DNA of 7,654 bases. It comes from Candidatus Margulisiibacteriota bacterium (GTDB lineage Bacteria > Margulisbacteria > WOR-1 > O2-12-FULL-45-9). The notes beneath the pieces were generated by a model, which did no database searches, was not told the origin of the DNA, and saw nothing but the letters and a program-made list of their open reading frames with translations. Each line of letters starts with the position of its first letter. The stretch's first letter is position 1. Positions 6,119 to 7,654 of the stretch are shown here, one piece after another. The translations under genes were made by a program, and so were the position numbers. The DNA lies in contig JAQTLJ010000058.1 of assembly GCA_028714935.1 (NCBI GenBank), forward strand, positions 1 to 7,654, read 5' to 3'.

Positions 6119-6841
6119 ATGTTCATTAAAACGGAGAACCTGATAAAAAAATACGGCCAAAAAACAGCGGTCAACGGCATCTCGGTCGAAGTCAAACAGG
6201 GCGAGATCGTCGGTCTCCTCGGCCCGAACGGCGCCGGGAAAACAACGACCTTTTATATGGTCGTCGGCCTTATCCGGCCGAATTCCGGGCGGGTCTTTAT
6301 GGGCGAGCATGAGATAACCAGCCTGCCCATGCACCGCCGCGCCCATATGGGGATCGGTTACCTGCCGCAGGAGCCTTCGATCTTCAGAAAATTAACTGTC
6401 GAGGAAAACATCCTCGTTCTCTGGGAACTGATGCCGGAGATCAGAAGGAATGAATATGAAAGCAAATTGGTCTCGATCCTGGACGAGCTGGGCGTGACCC
6501 ACCTGCGCAAACAAAAAGCCTTTACGCTCTCCGGCGGCGAACAGCGGCGAGTGGAGATCGCCCGCGCGCTGGCAACCAACCCCGCCTTCATCCTGCTGGA
6601 CGAGCCGTTCACGGGCATCGACCCCAAGACCGTCGCCGACCTCCAGGAGATCATCAAGCATCTCAAATCAAAGGGGATCGGCGTGCTGATCACCGACCAT
6701 AATGTGCGGGAAACTCTGGCCATCACCGACCGGGCTTATATCGTCCACAAGGGCGAGATCATGGTCTCCGGCGATTCCCAGGTCATCGCCAATTCCGAAG
6801 AAGCCAAAAAATTCTACCTCGGGGAGAATTTTGAGCTTTGA
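6119..6841 (+). CDS. lptB: LPS export ABC transporter ATP-binding protein LptB
   Basis: This is the cytoplasmic ATPase of the LptB2FG complex, which extracts lipopolysaccharide from the inner membrane and drives it toward the outer membrane. At 240 residues it matches E. coli LptB (241). The ATPase motifs are complete: Walker A GPNGAGKT (35-42), Q-loop Gln84, signature LSGGE (137-141), Walker B FILLDE (157-162) and switch His194 in ITDHNVRETL (191-200). Segments such as GIGYLPQEPSIFRKLTVEENI (78-98), RRVEIARALA and the ITDHNVRETL block are characteristic of LptB and separate it from amino-acid (LivF/LivG) ATPases of the same superfamily. It is followed by its likely membrane partner, whose TTG start overlaps the lptB stop by 4 nt. 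It is the clearest sign that the host is a diderm with LPS or a similar lipid. Confidence 0.96.
   Translation: MFIKTENLIKKYGQKTAVNGISVEVKQGEIVGLLGPNGAGKTTTFYMVVGLIRPNSGRVFMGEHEITSLPMHRRAHMGIGYLPQEPSIFRKLTVEENILVLWELMPEIRRNEYESKLVSILDELGVTHLRKQKAFTLSGGEQRRVEIARALATNPAFILLDEPFTGIDPKTVADLQEIIKHLKSKGIGVLITDHNVRETLAITDRAYIVHKGEIMVSGDSQVIANSEEAKKFYLGENFEL
6821..6826 (+). promoter_or_regulatory. Possible Shine-Dalgarno of the LptF/G gene
   Basis: GGGGAG ends 11 nt before the TTG at 6838, longer than ideal but usable, and lies inside the last codons of lptB. It supports the otherwise weak TTG start. Confidence 0.4.
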
Positions 6842-7654
6842 TCAAGATCATTGACCGTTATATCTTTAGAGAACTGATCGAGCCATTCCTCTTCGGGCTT
6901 GGCGCCTTCACTGCGATCCTGTCTGCCAGCATGATCCTCTTTGAGCTGGTCAGGGCGGTCGTCCTGAAAGGGATGCCGCTGATCGTCGCCCTGCAGATCT
7001 TTGTTTACCGCCTGCCGGGCATTGTGGTTTATATTTTCCCTATGGCGATGCTGTTGGCCGCCCTGCTCGCTTTCTCCCGGCTGTCCAGCGAATCGGAGAT
7101 CATCGCATTCCGCGCCTCCGGCATCTCGCTCTACCGCCTGATCATCCCGGTGATCTTCCTCGGTTTGCTCGTTTCTTTCGTTAATTTAAGCTTTTCCGAG
7201 ATCGTGGTCCCCGAATCGAACAAAGCCGCCAAAAACCTGCTGATCGAAACCTCCGCCACCCGCACGCCGAAACTGCAGAAGAACGTCTTTGTCCCGGAGC
7301 TGGAACGGGGGGTTTTAAAACGGATCTTTTATGCTGAAACATTAAAGGGCAGCGTCATGAATGATGTCATCGTCCAGGAGTTTTCCAACGGCCAGCTGAC
7401 CCAGATCCTGACCGCCAAAGAAGCCGCCTGGCAAAAAGATAAAAATGAATGGCTGTTCAAGGCCGGCACGATCTATCTGATCGCCGAAACCGGGGAGTTT
7501 AAACACCTGATCAAGTTCAACGAGCAGTCGATCGCCATCAAGTACACCCCGGCCGATTTCTACATCGGCGACAAAAACCCTGATGAGATGACGATCGCCG
7601 AACTAAAAGATTTCGTTGCCCTCAAAGAAAAGATGGGCGTTGATGTCACCGATT
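6838..7654 (+). CDS. LptF/LptG (YjgP/YjgQ) family LPS export permease (partial, C-terminus beyond window)
   Basis: An open frame runs from TTG at 6838 to the window edge, giving 272 codons. The start IKIIDRYIFRELIEPFLFGL (residues 2-21) is the standard N-terminus of the family, in which an amphipathic helix leads into the first membrane helix (about 15-40). Further helices lie at about 52-80 and 98-122, with RLSSESEIIAFRASGISLYR (80-99) between them as the cytoplasmic coupling segment facing LptB. From about 123 the sequence becomes polar and beta-rich, as expected for the periplasmic jellyroll domain that passes LPS onward. The last membrane helices lie outside the window. No ATG gives a complete N-terminus. 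The TTG overlaps the lptB stop (TTGA, 6838-6841), which suggests translational coupling. The sequence does not decide between LptF and LptG, and some lineages outside Proteobacteria may use one type or two diverged copies. Confidence 0.9.
   Translation, partial: MIKIIDRYIFRELIEPFLFGLGAFTAILSASMILFELVRAVVLKGMPLIVALQIFVYRLPGIVVYIFPMAMLLAALLAFSRLSSESEIIAFRASGISLYRLIIPVIFLGLLVSFVNLSFSEIVVPESNKAAKNLLIETSATRTPKLQKNVFVPELERGVLKRIFYAETLKGSVMNDVIVQEFSNGQLTQILTAKEAAWQKDKNEWLFKAGTIYLIAETGEFKHLIKFNEQSIAIKYTPADFYIGDKNPDEMTIAELKDFVALKEKMGVDVTD

Noticed and set aside
6119..6841. Generic or amino-acid (LivF-like) ABC ATPase
   Set aside because: Several LptB-specific segments and the adjacent LptF/G permease make LptB far more likely.

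Overview
This window is almost entirely coding. It holds two tightly packed, divergently transcribed operons that share one start region of only 15 bp (4876-4890). The combination points to a Gram-negative-type (diderm) bacterium outside the best-studied groups. LptB and an LptF/G permease imply a lipopolysaccharide outer membrane, glycyl-tRNA synthetase is the two-subunit bacterial type (GlyQ + GlyS), and GTG and TTG starts with stop/start overlaps are frequent. The gene mix would fit an uncultured candidate phylum (for example Margulisbacteria/Saganbacteria- or Omnitrophota-like lineages), but this is a guess that the window alone cannot prove. No mobile element, CRISPR array, rRNA or tRNA gene was seen.

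Minus-strand operon (4875 down to 1, running off the left edge). glyQ and glyS encode the alpha and beta subunits of glycyl-tRNA synthetase. They are followed without any gap by three envelope genes: a lipoprotein with a Thr/Ser-rich linker, an exported protein anchored by a C-terminal membrane helix, and the N-terminal 180 residues of a multi-pass membrane protein resembling the PTPS-related, GT-C-like glycosyltransferase family. Every junction is an overlap: 20 nt at glyQ/glyS, then ATGA, ATGA and GTGA. The five genes therefore look co-transcribed and translationally coupled, even though a tRNA synthetase and cell-surface proteins have no obvious common function.

Plus-strand operon (4891 to the right edge). 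It encodes a small FmdB-type zinc-ribbon protein, anthranilate phosphoribosyltransferase (trpD, apart from other trp genes), the LPS-export ATPase LptB, and the first 272 codons of an LptF/LptG-family permease. Spacings are 0 nt, 1 nt and a 4-nt TTGA overlap. LptB and the permease would act together in moving LPS from the inner membrane to the outer membrane. TrpD and the zinc-ribbon protein appear to be passengers in the same transcript.

The most notable feature is the divergent start region. Two sigma70-like promoters with 17-bp spacers face away from each other, and their -10 boxes overlap by two bases. Each is placed so that transcription should begin at, or one base before, the start codon of its first gene. 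Both operons would then start with leaderless mRNAs driven by a nearly symmetrical promoter.
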